Source: Pseudochrobactrum saccharolyticum
GTDB lineage: Bacteria; Pseudomonadota; Alphaproteobacteria; Rhizobiales; Rhizobiaceae
Assembly: GCF_008801715.1 (NCBI RefSeq)
Contig: NZ_VZPG01000001.1
Coordinates: 310,001 to 374,000 of the forward strand
Length of the DNA stretch: 64,000 nt
Direction of reading: 5' to 3'
Part shown: positions 39,488 through 49,482 of the stretch, piece by piece
How the letters are laid out: each line of letters begins with the position of its first letter
Position numbering within the stretch: position 1 is the stretch's first letter
Position numbers and translations under genes: made by a program
Notes under the pieces: model-generated
Told to the model about the DNA's origin: nothing
Database searches by the model: none
The model's input: the letters and a program-made list of their open reading frames with translations, nothing else

Positions 39488-40717
39488 TTATTTTTTCGAG
39501 AGCAGCGCCACAGTTTCCACATGGGATGACCACAGGAACTGATCGACAGGGATAATCTTGTCGATCTTGTAACCGCCCTTGACCAGAATGGCGAGGTCGC
39601 GTGCCAGTGTCACCGGATTACAGGAAACAGCCGCGACTTTTGGCACGGATGATTTGGCAATCTGCATCGCCTGCTCTTCAGCACCGGCACGCGGCGGATC
39701 GAAAACAATACCCTGATAGGCATTGAGATCCTTATACAGGATCGGACGGCGGAACAGATCACGCCGCTCATGCGTGACCGGTTTCAGCCCCTGCACATGA
39801 CGGATACCGCGATCCAGCGCCGCCAGTGCCGGTGCATCATTTTCCACCGCATGAACTGCCATGGTCTCAGCCATACGCAGAGCAAAAGTACCGACACCGC
39901 AGAACAAATCCGCAGCTTTTTTGACCTTTTTGAAGTGGCCGATCACCAGCGCAACCATGGCTTCTTCAGCTTCGATTGTTGCCTGAAGGAAACTGCCGGA
40001 CGGAATATTCACCGGTACTTTGCCAAAGGTAATCAACGGCTTCTTTGGCTCCAGAATGATCTCACCGTCAACGCTGAGGCGGGCAAAACCCAGTTCCATC
40101 ATCAAAGGTGTGAGAATACGGCGCGCCGCATCATCCGGTGTCGGGCAGCCGCTTGCAGCCAGATCAAGGCCGGATTCCGTATCAGTAACCGTCAGTTTAA
40201 ACGGCTTTGCACCATCGGCCAGATGAATAGCGACTTTGCGCAGATCATCCAGACGAGAAATAATCGCCGGAACTGTCACCGCACATTCAGAAATATTAAT
40301 CAGCTCATGGCTCTGGTGACGGTTAAAACCAAGCAGCAAACCGGCTTCAGTTTTGCGAATGGCGAATGTCGCACGGCGGCGGCTCTGCTGTGCGCAAGGC
40401 ACCAGTGGTGCCAGCTCATATTTCAAACCACGACCATCAAGACTGGCTGCCACCAGTGAGCGCTTCCATGCCTGATAGGCAGACATTTCCCAATGCTGCA
40501 AGGCGCAACCGCCGCAATCCTCGAAATGGCGGCAGGATGGTTCCACACGCTGCTCCGATGTTTCCAGCAATGCCATCAGGCTGGCGCGGTTCTTATCCCG
40601 CGCAACATTGGCAATCTCACCCGGCAAGGTAAAAGGCACAAAAACCTGACCATCCGGCAGCTGGGCAACACCATCACCACCGGCACCCATTGCATTGATT
40701 GTAACACGCAAACTCAT
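39488..40717 (-). CDS. RNA (uracil-5-)-methyltransferase, RumA/TrmA family
   Basis: A 409-residue enzyme that makes 5-methyluridine in rRNA or tRNA. It has an N-terminal TRAM-like beta region, then an iron-sulfur Cys set (CRHFEDCGGCALQHW), the SAM motif DLFCGVGTFALRMA, and the catalytic Cys in AAVSCNPVTLARD. The ATG overlaps the tlyA stop by one base (TGATG), so the two methyltransferase genes are coupled. The exact target (23S rRNA U747/U1939 or tRNA U54) cannot be decided; the Cys set favours the rRNA enzymes. Confidence 0.93.
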   Translation of the reverse strand: MSLRVTINAMGAGGDGVAQLPDGQVFVPFTLPGEIANVARDKNRASLMALLETSEQRVEPSCRHFEDCGGCALQHWEMSAYQAWKRSLVAASLDGRGLKYELAPLVPCAQQSRRRATFAIRKTEAGLLLGFNRHQSHELINISECAVTVPAIISRLDDLRKVAIHLADGAKPFKLTVTDTESGLDLAASGCPTPDDAARRILTPLMMELGFARLSVDGEIILEPKKPLITFGKVPVNIPSGSFLQATIEAEEAMVALVIGHFKKVKKAADLFCGVGTFALRMAETMAVHAVENDAPALAALDRGIRHVQGLKPVTHERRDLFRRPILYKDLNAYQGIVFDPPRAGAEEQAMQIAKSSVPKVAAVSCNPVTLARDLAILVKGGYKIDKIIPVDQFLWSSHVETVALLSKK

Positions 40718-41496
40718 CAAACATCGTCCTTCGCGGCGGCAGCTTTGTTCTTCCTGCCTGCCAAAATATATTCCTGATTGCCGTCACCACCGGTAATCGG
40801 TGAGGCACAAAATCCTAAAGCCTGCCAGCCGGATTGCGTATTGAGCCAATCCTGCAAATCCAGCGCAATTTTCTCACCCTGCGACGGGTCTTTGAGAATA
40901 CCGCCTTTACCGATTGCCTCGCGCCCTGCCTCGAATTGCGGTTTCACCAGCAACAGACACCAGCCGTCATCCGCGCAAAGATCAAGCGCATTGGGCAATG
41001 CCAGTTTCAGCGAGATAAAGCTGACATCCGAGACAACAACCTCAATCTTGCGTTCCTGCAAATGGCTCGCATCCAGCACACGGGCATTCAGCCCTTCGAG
41101 ATTGGTAACGCGTTTATCGCCACGCAAAGTCTCATGCAACTGATCATGGCCGACATCGACGCAGATCACATGCTCTGCACCGCGCTCGAGCAGCACTTGT
41201 GTGAAACCGCCGGTGGAAGCACCGATATCCAGTGCTGTCTTGCCCTCAACCTCAAATCCGAAATGATCGAGCGCGGCTGTCAGTTTCAGCGCCGCACGGG
41301 AGACAAAACGGCTGGCCGGATCATCCACTGCCAGCTCAGCTTGTGCCGTCACAATCTGCCCGGCTTTAGTGACCACCTGACCATTCACGCGCACGGTACC
41401 ACGTGCCACCGCATCGCGGGCACGCGAGCGCGAAGCAAACAGCCCGCGCTCTACGAGCGCCTGATCAAGGCGTATCTTATCTGTATTTTCACTCAT
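40717..41496 (-). CDS. tlyA: TlyA-family rRNA 2'-O-methyltransferase (hemolysin A family)
   Basis: A 259-residue protein with an N-terminal S4 RNA-binding domain (RLDQALVERGLFASRSRARDAVARGTVRVNG) and a C-terminal FtsJ-like methyltransferase (TALDIGASTGGFTQVLLERGA, ICVDVGHDQL). TlyA of mycobacteria methylates 16S and 23S rRNA and makes ribosomes sensitive to capreomycin. It lies 41 bases after dxs and is coupled to the RumA-like gene, so dxs-tlyA-rumA form one operon. Confidence 0.95.
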   Translation of the reverse strand: MSENTDKIRLDQALVERGLFASRSRARDAVARGTVRVNGQVVTKAGQIVTAQAELAVDDPASRFVSRAALKLTAALDHFGFEVEGKTALDIGASTGGFTQVLLERGAEHVICVDVGHDQLHETLRGDKRVTNLEGLNARVLDASHLQERKIEVVVSDVSFISLKLALPNALDLCADDGWCLLLVKPQFEAGREAIGKGGILKDPSQGEKIALDLQDWLNTQSGWQALGFCASPITGGDGNQEYILAGRKNKAAAAKDDV

Positions 41497-41537
41497 GCTG
41501 CCTCAATGAATGAGACAACGCCTGAACACAAGAGGCT

Positions 41538-43478
41538 TTATGCGCGCAGTCCGCCGCCTGCCTCACCGGTCAACACATCACGGCCGAGCGCTGCAAAGGC
41601 CGCTCGCACGATGCCTGCACTATCCAAACCTGCACGGGCATACATAGCCTCAGGTTTTGCATGATCCATAAATGCATCCGGCAAGGTCAATGTGCGAACC
41701 CGCAAGCCATGATCCAACGCACCTTCATTGCTGAGATAATGCAGCACATGCGCACCAAAGCCACCTGCCGCACCTTCTTCAATCGTGAGTAACACCTGAT
41801 GCTCTTTGGCAAGACGGCGGATCAGATCATGATCCAGAGGCTTAGCAAAACGCGCATCAGCAACAGTGGTGGAAAGACCGGCTGCATCCAACTCATCAGC
41901 AGCAGCTAAGCATTCCTGCAACCGCGCGCCGAAGCTCAAAATCGCGATTTTGCTGCCTTCACGGACAATACGGCCTTTACCGATTTCCAGAACAGTACCA
42001 CGCTCCGGCAGATCAACGCCCACACCATCCCCACGCGGATAGCGGAAGGAGATCGGCCCTTCTTCATATTCCGCAGCAGTGCGCACCATATGCACCAATT
42101 CTGCTTCTTCTGATGCTGCCATCACCACAAAACCCGGCAGATTGCTCAGGAAAGCGGTGTCGAAACTACCCGCATGAGTGGCACCATCCGCGCCAACCAC
42201 ACCGGCACGATCAATAGCAAAGCGCACCGGCAGATGCTGGATCGCCACATCATGCACCACCTGATCATAGGCGCGTTGCAGAAAGGTAGAATAAATCGCT
42301 GCAAACGGCTTCAACCCTTCGGCAGCCAGACCGGCTGCAAAAGTCACCGCATGTTGCTCTGCCATGCCAACATCGAAAGTGCGCTTAGGAAAAGCCTGTC
42401 CGAAAAGATTAAGCCCCGTTCCGTCCGGCATTGCTGCCGTCACGGCCACGACCTTTTCGTCGTGGCGCGCTTCTTCAATCAGCGCATTGGCGAAAACTTT
42501 TGTATAGCTTGGCGCATTTGCAGGCGGCTTCGACTGCTTGCCGGTTATGACATCGAATTTATTAACGCCGTGATATTTATCGGCTGCGGCTTCCGCAGGG
42601 GCATAACCTTTGCCCTTCTGAGTCACCACATGCACCAGCACCGGCCCCTCAACATTATCGCGGATATTTGTCAGAACCGGCAGAAGATGATCGAGATTAT
42701 GACCATCCACAGGGCCGACATAATACATGCCCAGCTCTTCAAACATTGTGCCGCCAGCCCAGAAACCGCGGGCAAATTCTTCCGTTTTACGGGCTTTATC
42801 CTGAAAGAATTTTGGCAATTTCTTGCTGATCTGCTTGGCCATCTCGCGCAGGTTGCGATAAGTCGGCCCAGAGACCAGACGCGCAAGATAGGCGCTCATT
42901 GCACCGGTCGGCGGCGCAATCGACATATCATTATCATTGAGAATAACGATCAGACGGGCATCCAGCGCACCGGCATTATTCATCGCCTCATAGGCCATAC
43001 CGGCAGACATGGAACCGTCCCCGATAACCGCGATCACATTGCGCTTCTCACCTTTGAGCTCACTTGCCACAGACATACCCAGACCGGCGGAAATCGAAGT
43101 GGACGCATGGCCGGTGCCGAAATCGTCATATTCGCTTTCAGCACGTTTGGTAAAACCGGACAGGCCGCCCTCCTGACGAATGGTCGGCATACGCTCACGG
43201 CGTCCGGTCAGAATTTTATGCGGATAGGTTTGGTGCCCCACATCCCAGATCAGACGATCATTCGGTGTATCAAACAGATAATGCAGCGCCACAGTCAGTT
43301 CTACCACACCAAGGCTTGAGCCGAGATGACCACCGGTGCGCGACACCACATCAATCAGATCTGCGCGCAATTCATCCGCCAGTTGCGGCAATTGCGCAGG
43401 ATCCAGTTTTCGCAAATCTTCCGGCAAATGCACCTGATCCAGCAATGGCGTGTGCAGTTTGTTATCAAAACCGGTCAT
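41538..43478 (-). CDS. dxs: 1-deoxy-D-xylulose-5-phosphate synthase
   Basis: A 646-residue thiamine-diphosphate enzyme that joins pyruvate and glyceraldehyde 3-phosphate in the first step of the MEP isoprenoid pathway. Conserved parts are [17 protein letters not shown], the ThDP motif [16 protein letters not shown], the Glu in [17 protein letters not shown] and [19 protein letters not shown]. The product feeds IspH (27-28 kb) and is also used for thiamine and PLP. In relatives I recall, xseB lies directly upstream of dxs; here xseB is 11 kb away and a pirin gene takes its place. Confidence 0.98.
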   Translation of the reverse strand: MTGFDNKLHTPLLDQVHLPEDLRKLDPAQLPQLADELRADLIDVVSRTGGHLGSSLGVVELTVALHYLFDTPNDRLIWDVGHQTYPHKILTGRRERMPTIRQEGGLSGFTKRAESEYDDFGTGHASTSISAGLGMSVASELKGEKRNVIAVIGDGSMSAGMAYEAMNNAGALDARLIVILNDNDMSIAPPTGAMSAYLARLVSGPTYRNLREMAKQISKKLPKFFQDKARKTEEFARGFWAGGTMFEELGMYYVGPVDGHNLDHLLPVLTNIRDNVEGPVLVHVVTQKGKGYAPAEAAADKYHGVNKFDVITGKQSKPPANAPSYTKVFANALIEEARHDEKVVAVTAAMPDGTGLNLFGQAFPKRTFDVGMAEQHAVTFAAGLAAEGLKPFAAIYSTFLQRAYDQVVHDVAIQHLPVRFAIDRAGVVGADGATHAGSFDTAFLSNLPGFVVMAASEEAELVHMVRTAAEYEEGPISFRYPRGDGVGVDLPERGTVLEIGKGRIVREGSKIAILSFGARLQECLAAADELDAAGLSTTVADARFAKPLDHDLIRRLAKEHQVLLTIEEGAAGGFGAHVLHYLSNEGALDHGLRVRTLTLPDAFMDHAKPEAMYARAGLDSAGIVRAAFAALGRDVLTGEAGGGLRA

Positions 43479-43576
43479 TGGGAAAACCTTATTATTCTAT
43501 GGACAATCAGAACAGGCGGAGATTAACGGCTTTGTTTCCCATCCGCCTGTATTTTGCAATCAGCTATATCAAATAT

Positions 43577-44512
43577 TTATTCAGGCAGCGGGATAAATTC
43601 TTCCGCATCGCCCGGTACAATATCAAAGCGGCGGCTGCGCCACTCTTCCTTTGCCTGTTCAATACGTTCTTTTGATGATGAAACGAAATTCCACCAGATA
43701 TAACGGCGGCTGTCCATCGCCTCGCCACCGAAGACCATGATCTGTGCACCCTCACCGGCGAAATTTTGCGGCACGGCTTCAATCACAATATCATCGCCCT
43801 GCCGGAAGGCCAGCAACTGATTATCAGTGAAAACCTCTCCGGCAATGCGCACTGCACCGCTCAGGATATAAATCGCCCGCTCTTCCTGCACCGCAGGCAG
43901 ATGGAATTTGCCACCCGCCTCAATAAACACATCGGCATAGAGTGTCTCGCTATAGGTCGGCACATCGGATTTCAGCCCGTGCATATCGCCGATCATCAGG
44001 CGCATGCGAAATTCCTTTTCCTCCAGCCACGGCAATTGCTGCACGGTATGATTGCTGAATTCCGGCGCCATATTTTCAGAACGCTCCGGCAAGGCAACCC
44101 ATGTCTGCACGCCGGAGATTGCCAGCGGCGACCCGCGCATTTCCTCCGGTGTGCGCTCGGAATGCACAATGCCGCGTCCCGCAGTCATCAGATTGACTTC
44201 ACCGGGATTAATTACCTGCTCGGTACCGAGACTGTCACGATGACGGATATTGCCGTCCAGAAGATAAGTAACCGTTGAAAGCCCGATATGCGGATGCGGC
44301 GCTACATCCAGCGCCTGCCCGGCCCGTAATAAGGCCGGCCCCATCCGGTCAAAGAAAATGAAAGGCCCGACGAGCCTGCGCTTTGCAGTGGGCAATGCAC
44401 GGCGAACCTGCAAGCCGCCCACTTCACTGGTGCGCGGAATAATCAGCGTTTCAATTGCATCAATCGACTGATGATCACCGGGAACCGGATCCTGACCGGG
44501 AAAGAAGCTCAC
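43577..44512 (-). CDS. Pirin-family protein
   Basis: A 311-residue bicupin. The N-terminal pirin domain (RRALPTAKRRLVGPFIFFDRMGP, DVAPHPHIGLSTVTYLLDGNIRHRDSLG) contains the metal-binding His and Glu (HPHIG, HSE in GIVHSERTPEE), and the C-terminal cupin follows (FHLPAVQEERAIYILSG). Pirins include quercetin dioxygenases and redox-linked transcription cofactors; the role here is not known. It lies 98 bases upstream of dxs on the same strand and may share its transcript. Confidence 0.93.
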   Translation of the reverse strand: MSFFPGQDPVPGDHQSIDAIETLIIPRTSEVGGLQVRRALPTAKRRLVGPFIFFDRMGPALLRAGQALDVAPHPHIGLSTVTYLLDGNIRHRDSLGTEQVINPGEVNLMTAGRGIVHSERTPEEMRGSPLAISGVQTWVALPERSENMAPEFSNHTVQQLPWLEEKEFRMRLMIGDMHGLKSDVPTYSETLYADVFIEAGGKFHLPAVQEERAIYILSGAVRIAGEVFTDNQLLAFRQGDDIVIEAVPQNFAGEGAQIMVFGGEAMDSRRYIWWNFVSSSKERIEQAKEEWRSRRFDIVPGDAEEFIPLPE

Positions 44513-44670
44513 AAATCTGTCCTTTCAGAAACAATGAAACGCCCAGAGTGAAGCATTTCCGGCTTAAGTTAAGCCATTGAAATACCTGACCCACCAGCTT
44601 TCAAACGCATCCGCACCAAAATCTGCAACAGATTTTCGGGATGCATTTTAAACAGCATATCATAAAATAA

Positions 44671-44702
44671 GAAATGTCCGGAGTTTTACATCCGGACATT
44701 CC
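44671..44702 (-). terminator. Terminator after the DUF937 gene
   Basis: Stem AATGTCCGGA/TCCGGACATT with loop TGTAAAAC on the minus strand, followed by TCTTATTTT. Confidence 0.85.
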
Positions 44703-44741
44703 ATCACAAATCAGTCAGACAGGATCGGACACTAATGCCTG

Positions 44742-45389
44742 TTATTTCTGACCAAGCATTTTCAGCAATTGCTGCATATCCGGCACCTGACCATTCGCTG
44801 TCAGCTTGTCAACAATGCCCGGCAGTGCTGCGGAAAGCTCTGCCAGCAAATCCTGTTCATTGACACCCGTCTGACGGGCAATATCCGAAATTGTGTTTTT
44901 GCCAATGGCATTGCCAAGCTGGTCCGGTTCGATTGGCGCATTGCTGCCGGAACCAACCCAGCTATCAACTTTATCTGCATGGCCAGCCTGTGTAAGCTGC
45001 TCAAGCAAGCCGCCTAAACCGCCGCCAAGTCCACCGCCGCTGCCGGTCTGTCCGGCTTGTCCTGCGGCTGTGCCCCCCAGAACACCGCCAAGCAAGCCGC
45101 CAAGAACACTGCCGAGGCCGCCAAGGCCACCAGCCTGTGAATCTGCCTGCGTGCCTGCCGGAGCATTCGCCTGCTGTCCACCGCCGAACACGCTACCCAG
45201 AAGATCGCCGAGACCGCCGCCGGATGCGGCCTGATCCGGCGCATTCACCTGAGGCTGTTCATTATCATCGGATTTACCGCTGAACATGCGACCAACGAGC
45301 AATGCACCAAGTGCAATCAGAACCGGTTTGGTCAGACTGCCGCCCGGTACCGGTTCATTATTTGAAGAGTCACCACCCAAAAGGCCCAT
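44742..45389 (-). CDS. YidB-like DUF937 protein
   Basis: A 215-residue protein with a Gly- and Gln-rich low-complexity middle (GGLGGLGSVLGGLLGG) and a helical C-terminal domain (SWVGSGSNAPIEPDQLGNAIGKNTISDIARQTGVNEQDLLAELSAALPGIVDKLT), the DUF937/YidB signature. A short hydrophobic N-terminal part (TKPVLIALGALLVGRMF) may form a helix. The function of the family is unknown. I start at 45389 because of a strong GGAGGAAG; the longer frame lacks it. Confidence 0.88.
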   Translation of the reverse strand: MGLLGGDSSNNEPVPGGSLTKPVLIALGALLVGRMFSGKSDDNEQPQVNAPDQAASGGGLGDLLGSVFGGGQQANAPAGTQADSQAGGLGGLGSVLGGLLGGVLGGTAAGQAGQTGSGGGLGGGLGGLLEQLTQAGHADKVDSWVGSGSNAPIEPDQLGNAIGKNTISDIARQTGVNEQDLLAELSAALPGIVDKLTANGQVPDMQQLLKMLGQK

Positions 45390-45649
45390 TTTATACTTCC
45401 TCCAAACCTGCTGAAATGCCGGATACTTAGCAGCATCGCGCAAAAATATTTACTTGGCAAGATTGTCACTTGCCAAGCATGTAATGATATGGGAGCGTTT
45501 TACCGAGTTTCCAGAGCCAGCCTCATGAATTTGCCAGCACGTGAATTTAATTGATGGTCTGCGTTCCGGTTTCTTTGATTTTCGCATTCTTGCAGCGCCG
45601 GATGTGATCTGTCTCTGTAAAATGCTTTTCGCGAAACGGAGAACATACA

Positions 45650-45910
45650 ATGTCAGTTATCAGCTGGATTATTCTCGGTCTCATTGCCGGTTTTATCGGC
45701 AGCAAAATCGTCAACAAAAGCGGTCAGGGCATGTTGATGGATATTGTCCTCGGCATTGTCGGCGCGGTTATCGGCGGTGTTATTTTCAATTTCTTCGGTG
45801 CGGCGGGTGTTACCGGCCTCAATATTTACAGCCTGATTGTTTCCGTAATCGGCGCAGTGGTCGTGCTGTTCCTTTATCACGCAATCAGCGGCCAGAGGCA
45901 GCTAAGATAA
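45650..45910 (+). CDS. GlsB/YeaQ/YmgE-family small membrane protein
   Basis: An 86-residue protein with three membrane segments (VISWIILGLIAGFIGSKI, MDIVLGIVGAVIGGVIFNFF, LIVSVIGAVVVLFLYHAI) and the family's conserved Gly pattern. It was once called transglycosylase-associated protein and is often induced by stress; no enzyme activity is established. An ACGGAGAAC ribosome site precedes the ATG. The DedA gene follows after 18 bases, so the two are probably cotranscribed. Confidence 0.92.
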   Translation: MSVISWIILGLIAGFIGSKIVNKSGQGMLMDIVLGIVGAVIGGVIFNFFGAAGVTGLNIYSLIVSVIGAVVVLFLYHAISGQRQLR

Positions 45911-45928
45911 ACATAAACAGGCACGAAC

Positions 45929-46426
45929 ATGCATTGGGTTGAGCCATATATTGCCGCCTATGGCTCAATCGCTCTGTTTATCATCATTTATTTTGAAAGT
46001 TTCGGTGCGCCGGTACCGGGAGAGACATTGCTTATTGCTGCATCCCTGCTGGCTCAGCAAGGCGAACTGTCTTTACCGGTCATGTTACTCGCGGTGTTTC
46101 TCGGCGCGATACTGGGCGACAGCACAGGTTATCTGATCGGCCATTTTGGCGGGCGGAAAATTTTGATCCGCTTCGGCCCCTATATCAAGCTGACACCGGA
46201 GCGGCTGGAGCAATTCGAAAAACTCTTTGAAAAATACGGCAGCGGCATTGTCATCACTGCACGCTTCTTTGCTATTTTACGCCAGTTAAACGGTATCATG
46301 GCTGGTGCCTTAAAAATGCACTGGCTGAAATTCGTCTCCGCCAATATTATCGGCGCGGCACTCTGGACTTTAGTCTGGGGTGCTGGCCCCTATTTTTTCA
46401 GCGCCTTGTTTAAAAAGCTACTCTAA
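45929..46426 (+). CDS. DedA-family membrane protein
   Basis: A 165-residue inner-membrane protein, shorter than the usual ~200. It has the family's Phe/Glu-Pro start (FESFGAPVPGETLLIAASLLA), the Gly-rich SNARE-associated segment (FLGAILGDSTGYLIGHFGG) and the Arg-containing motif (ITARFFAILRQLNGIMAGALKM). DedA proteins move undecaprenyl phosphate or phospholipids across the membrane and help tolerate drugs and proton-motive stress. It follows the GlsB-like gene. Confidence 0.92.
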   Translation: MHWVEPYIAAYGSIALFIIIYFESFGAPVPGETLLIAASLLAQQGELSLPVMLLAVFLGAILGDSTGYLIGHFGGRKILIRFGPYIKLTPERLEQFEKLFEKYGSGIVITARFFAILRQLNGIMAGALKMHWLKFVSANIIGAALWTLVWGAGPYFFSALFKKLL

Positions 46427-46583
46427 ACATATGTACTGAGCGGATTACAACCGGAAAATGTTGCGAAAATCTGCGGATATGATCTAGTCTCTCCAGCAGA
46501 GCGTTTCAGAGAAGCAGGTCGTGCTAATGCCATAATTGACCTGCAGCTTCGGAACCGGATTTTATAACGCACAAGGATTTCTC

Positions 46584-46841
46584 ATGCGTATTTTGGCCAT
46601 TCTCACGGTGTTACTCGCCCCGCTCTTTGCAGGTACAGCGCTTGCAGACGATGCTGAGGGTAAGATCACCAAGATCAATGAAGATACGGAAACCATTACG
46701 CTGGACAATGGCAAAGATTACCGCCTGCCCGGAGAATTCGATTATAGTGCGATTGAAAAGGGCATGAAGGTTATCGTCACCTATGATCTCGTCGATAATG
46801 TTCGCTATATCAGCAATATTGACGAAGCCGACGGCGGTTAA
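46584..46841 (+). CDS. Small exported DUF1344-like protein
   Basis: An 85-residue protein with a signal peptide (ILAILTVLLAPLFAGTALA) and a short beta-rich mature part (AEGKITKINEDTETITLDNG, LPGEFDYSAIEKGMKVIVTYD). The pattern matches the periplasmic DUF1344 proteins of Rhizobiales, from memory. I start at 46584 after AAGGA; the longer frame hides the signal peptide. Function unknown. It is closed by a strong terminator. Confidence 0.85.
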   Translation: MRILAILTVLLAPLFAGTALADDAEGKITKINEDTETITLDNGKDYRLPGEFDYSAIEKGMKVIVTYDLVDNVRYISNIDEADGG

Positions 46842-46871
46842 AACCGTAATTACCGGCCATCATAAAATGAC

Positions 46872-46899
46872 AAAAGCGCCGTTTCCGGCGCTTTTTTTT
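46872..46899. terminator. Terminator after the DUF1344-like gene
   Basis: Stem AAAGCGCCG/CGGCGCTTT with a four-base loop and T8. The convergent histidine-phosphatase gene ends 20 bases away and can use it as well. Confidence 0.9.
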
Positions 46900-46919
46900 A
46901 TTATACAGAAGCTCTTTAT

Positions 46920-47519
46920 TCAAACCCATTCAAGACGGTTGTTTTCAAGCTTCAGAAGCTTGTCCTGCGGCACGGAAAGATGCGCAGCATCCTGCCCGCT
47001 CATGCCTTCAACCAGATAAAACAAGGTACGAATGCAACCGCCATGGGTCACGCACACTGTTTTGCCCTTCACGCTTTCAAGCCATTTGGCAACGCGCTCT
47101 GAAAGAATCATGTAGCTTTCAGCATGTTCGCCCGGCGGAACAAAATTCCATTTGTCACGCTCACGCTGCTGCAAGAGACTTGCACTGCCGACACCGGCAG
47201 CCTCGAACTCTTCCATCATATGCCCCTGCCAGTCACCGAAATGCACCTCCATCAGCAAAGGATCGGTGCGGTAAGCCAGCGGGTCGAGCCCCATACGGGT
47301 GCGGATACGCTCCATCGTCTCACGGGTACGGCGCAGAGGACTTGCAACAAAGTCAAATCCTTCTGCGGTACCAATCAGCGACTTCAGCATATCGCCGTTG
47401 CGGTCAGCCTGTGTGCGGCCATGGGCATTGATATCAATGTCCATCTGCCCCTGCACACGCTGGGAGACATTCCAGTCCGTCTCGCCATGACGCGAGAAGT
47501 AAATGATTTCCCGTGCCAT
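46920..47519 (-). CDS. Histidine phosphatase (phosphoglycerate mutase-like)
   Basis: A 199-residue member of the histidine phosphatase superfamily. The phosphorylated His is in FSRHGETDWN, the second Arg in SPLRRTRETMERI, the acid in VHFGDWQGHMMEEF, and the second His in VTHGGCIRTL. Relatives are the cofactor-dependent phosphoglycerate mutase-like (GpmB) and alpha-ribazole phosphatase-like enzymes; the natural substrate cannot be told. It follows fabI by 11 bases and forms an operon with it. Confidence 0.92.
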   Translation of the reverse strand: MAREIIYFSRHGETDWNVSQRVQGQMDIDINAHGRTQADRNGDMLKSLIGTAEGFDFVASPLRRTRETMERIRTRMGLDPLAYRTDPLLMEVHFGDWQGHMMEEFEAAGVGSASLLQQRERDKWNFVPPGEHAESYMILSERVAKWLESVKGKTVCVTHGGCIRTLFYLVEGMSGQDAAHLSVPQDKLLKLENNRLEWV

Positions 47520-47530
47520 TCCTGCTGTCC

Positions 47531-48349
47531 TCAGTCTTTTACAACCGAAATATCCGGTGCATCCACGGCCTTCATACCGATTGTATGATAGCCGCTGTCA
47601 ACATGATGAACTTCACCGGTCACGGAACGGGAAAGATCGGATAGGAAATACAGGCCTGAATCGCCGACTTCTTCAATGCTGACGGTACGACGCAGCGGTG
47701 CGTTATACTCGTTCCATTTCAGAATATAGCGGAAATCGCCGATACCGGAAGCCGCAAGCGTCTTGATCGGACCGGCAGAGATCGCATTAACGCGAATATT
47801 CTGCGGACCAAGATCAACAGCGAGATATTTCACGCTGGCTTCCAGAGCGGCCTTGGCAACACCCATCACATTGTAGTTCGGCATGACTTTTTCTGCACCG
47901 TAATAGGTGAGTGTCAGCATAGAACCGCCGTCTGTCATCAGTTTTTCCGCGCGCTTGGCCAGCGCAGTGAAGGAATAAACCGAGATCAGCATTGTGTTGG
48001 AAAAGTTCTCTGCCGAAGTATCGAGATAACGGCCGGTCAGCTCATCCTTATCAGAGAAGCCGATAGCATGAACGAGGAAGTCGAGCTTGCCCCATTTTTC
48101 TTCGATCAGAGCGAAAACCGCATCCATGGATGCGTCGTCAGTCACGTCGCAATGGCCGCAGACCAGCGCGTCCAGTTCAGCCGCAAGCGGCTCGACGCGC
48201 TTCTTCATCGCGTCGCCCTGATAAGTTAAAGCGATCTCCGCACCGGCATCCCGTGCAGCCTTGGCAATACCCCAGGCGATTGAGCGATTATTGGCCAGAC
48301 CCAAGATCAGCCCGCGTTTTCCTTGCAACAAACCGGATTTGGTGGTCAT
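47531..48349 (-). CDS. fabI: Enoyl-[acyl-carrier-protein] reductase (NADH)
   Basis: A 272-residue short-chain reductase that completes each round of fatty-acid elongation. The cofactor motif is GLANNRSIAWGIAKA, and the catalytic Tyr-X6-Lys pair is in YYGAEKVMPNYNVMGVAKAALE (the family pattern Y-X6-K). The SAGPIKTLAASGIG loop is the substrate-binding loop of FabI. FabI is the target of triclosan and diazaborines. GAGG lies eight bases before the ATG. Confidence 0.97.
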   Translation of the reverse strand: MTTKSGLLQGKRGLILGLANNRSIAWGIAKAARDAGAEIALTYQGDAMKKRVEPLAAELDALVCGHCDVTDDASMDAVFALIEEKWGKLDFLVHAIGFSDKDELTGRYLDTSAENFSNTMLISVYSFTALAKRAEKLMTDGGSMLTLTYYGAEKVMPNYNVMGVAKAALEASVKYLAVDLGPQNIRVNAISAGPIKTLAASGIGDFRYILKWNEYNAPLRRTVSIEEVGDSGLYFLSDLSRSVTGEVHHVDSGYHTIGMKAVDAPDISVVKD

Positions 48350-48558
48350 TCACCATACCTCATAAAAAAATATAATCTGAATAGCTGCCTATCGCACAGC
48401 ACAGCATTGGCTTCAAGCAAGGACAGTAAATTTTGTCCCCCTTCCCCTTGAAAGCAGGTATTTAAGTGCAAATATCAGCTTGTTGTTTCTAATATGTAAC
48501 GGTTCCCGTCAGCAATATAAAGCAGTATTCACGGGCGCGAATCCACCCGTGAATCACT

Positions 48559-49482
48559 TTATCCTGCCCGTGAACGCAATAGCGATTCGAGCTCTTCATC
48601 ACCATTTTCAGGCAACATAATCCGGATATGCACGAATAAATCCGCAGCATCTCCCGTTTTATTAGGCAATCCTTTGCCCTTCAGGCGCAAAATCTTATCC
48701 GAGCTTGACCAGGCAGGAATACGCACAGCCACACGTCCGCTCAAAGTTTCCACTTCCGCACGGGCACCAAGCACCGCATCACTGAGCTGCACCGGCAAAT
48801 CAAGATGCAAATCACGCCCGTCCTGACGGAAACGCGGGTGTTTTTTGAAATTGATTGTTACCAATGCATCGCCGTCAACAGCACCGGGAATGGTTTCTCC
48901 CTGACCTTTCAGGCGGATCGTCTGGCCGTCCTCAACATATTTCGGCAGTTTGATCGACAGTTTCTTGCCGTTCGGGAAAACCGCCTCAACCTTCTCGGCT
49001 CCTGCCGCCTGCTCCAGAGAAACAGAGATCGAGGCTTTCAAATCCGGCGCTTTTGACGGTGCGCGGCTGCGTGTACGGCTTCCGCCACTACCAAAGCCAC
49101 CACCGAAAATGCTGCTCAGAATGTCCTCTGCGCCGTCAAAACCGCCCTGCTGGAAGCCACCTTGTCCGCCACCCGCGCCACCCCGACGGAAACCGGCAAA
49201 CGGATCGCCCTGAAAACCACCACCTTGGCCACCAAAACCATGACCGGCAAAACCTGCCGGTTTTCCTTCGGCATCAATCTCACCACGGTCAAACTGACCG
49301 CGCTTGTCTTTGTCGCCGATAATTTCATAGGCCTGATTAATTTCGGCAAATTTCTCCTGTGCCTTCGGATCATCCTGATTCTGATCCGGATGATATTTCT
49401 TGGCCAGTTTACGAAAAGCAGATTTTACTTCTTCAGGCTTCGCCGTTTTAGCGACGCCCAATACGCTATAGGGATCGCGCAT
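48559..49482 (-). CDS. DnaJ-domain co-chaperone (CbpA-like)
   Basis: A 307-residue class-II-type DnaJ protein. The N-terminal J domain has [32 protein letters not shown] with the HPD motif at residues 32-34. A Gly/Phe-rich linker follows ([15 protein letters not shown]), then the C-terminal client-binding domain ([40 protein letters not shown]). There is no Cys-rich zinc finger, so it is CbpA-like rather than DnaJ itself. It sits alone between fabI and a lipoprotein gene. Confidence 0.95.
   Translation of the reverse strand: MRDPYSVLGVAKTAKPEEVKSAFRKLAKKYHPDQNQDDPKAQEKFAEINQAYEIIGDKDKRGQFDRGEIDAEGKPAGFAGHGFGGQGGGFQGDPFAGFRRGGAGGGQGGFQQGGFDGAEDILSSIFGGGFGSGGSRTRSRAPSKAPDLKASISVSLEQAAGAEKVEAVFPNGKKLSIKLPKYVEDGQTIRLKGQGETIPGAVDGDALVTINFKKHPRFRQDGRDLHLDLPVQLSDAVLGARAEVETLSGRVAVRIPAWSSSDKILRLKGKGLPNKTGDAADLFVHIRIMLPENGDEELESLLRSRAG

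Noticed and set aside
42174-43319. 381-codon plus-strand frame
   Set aside because: Antisense to dxs; no recognisable domain.
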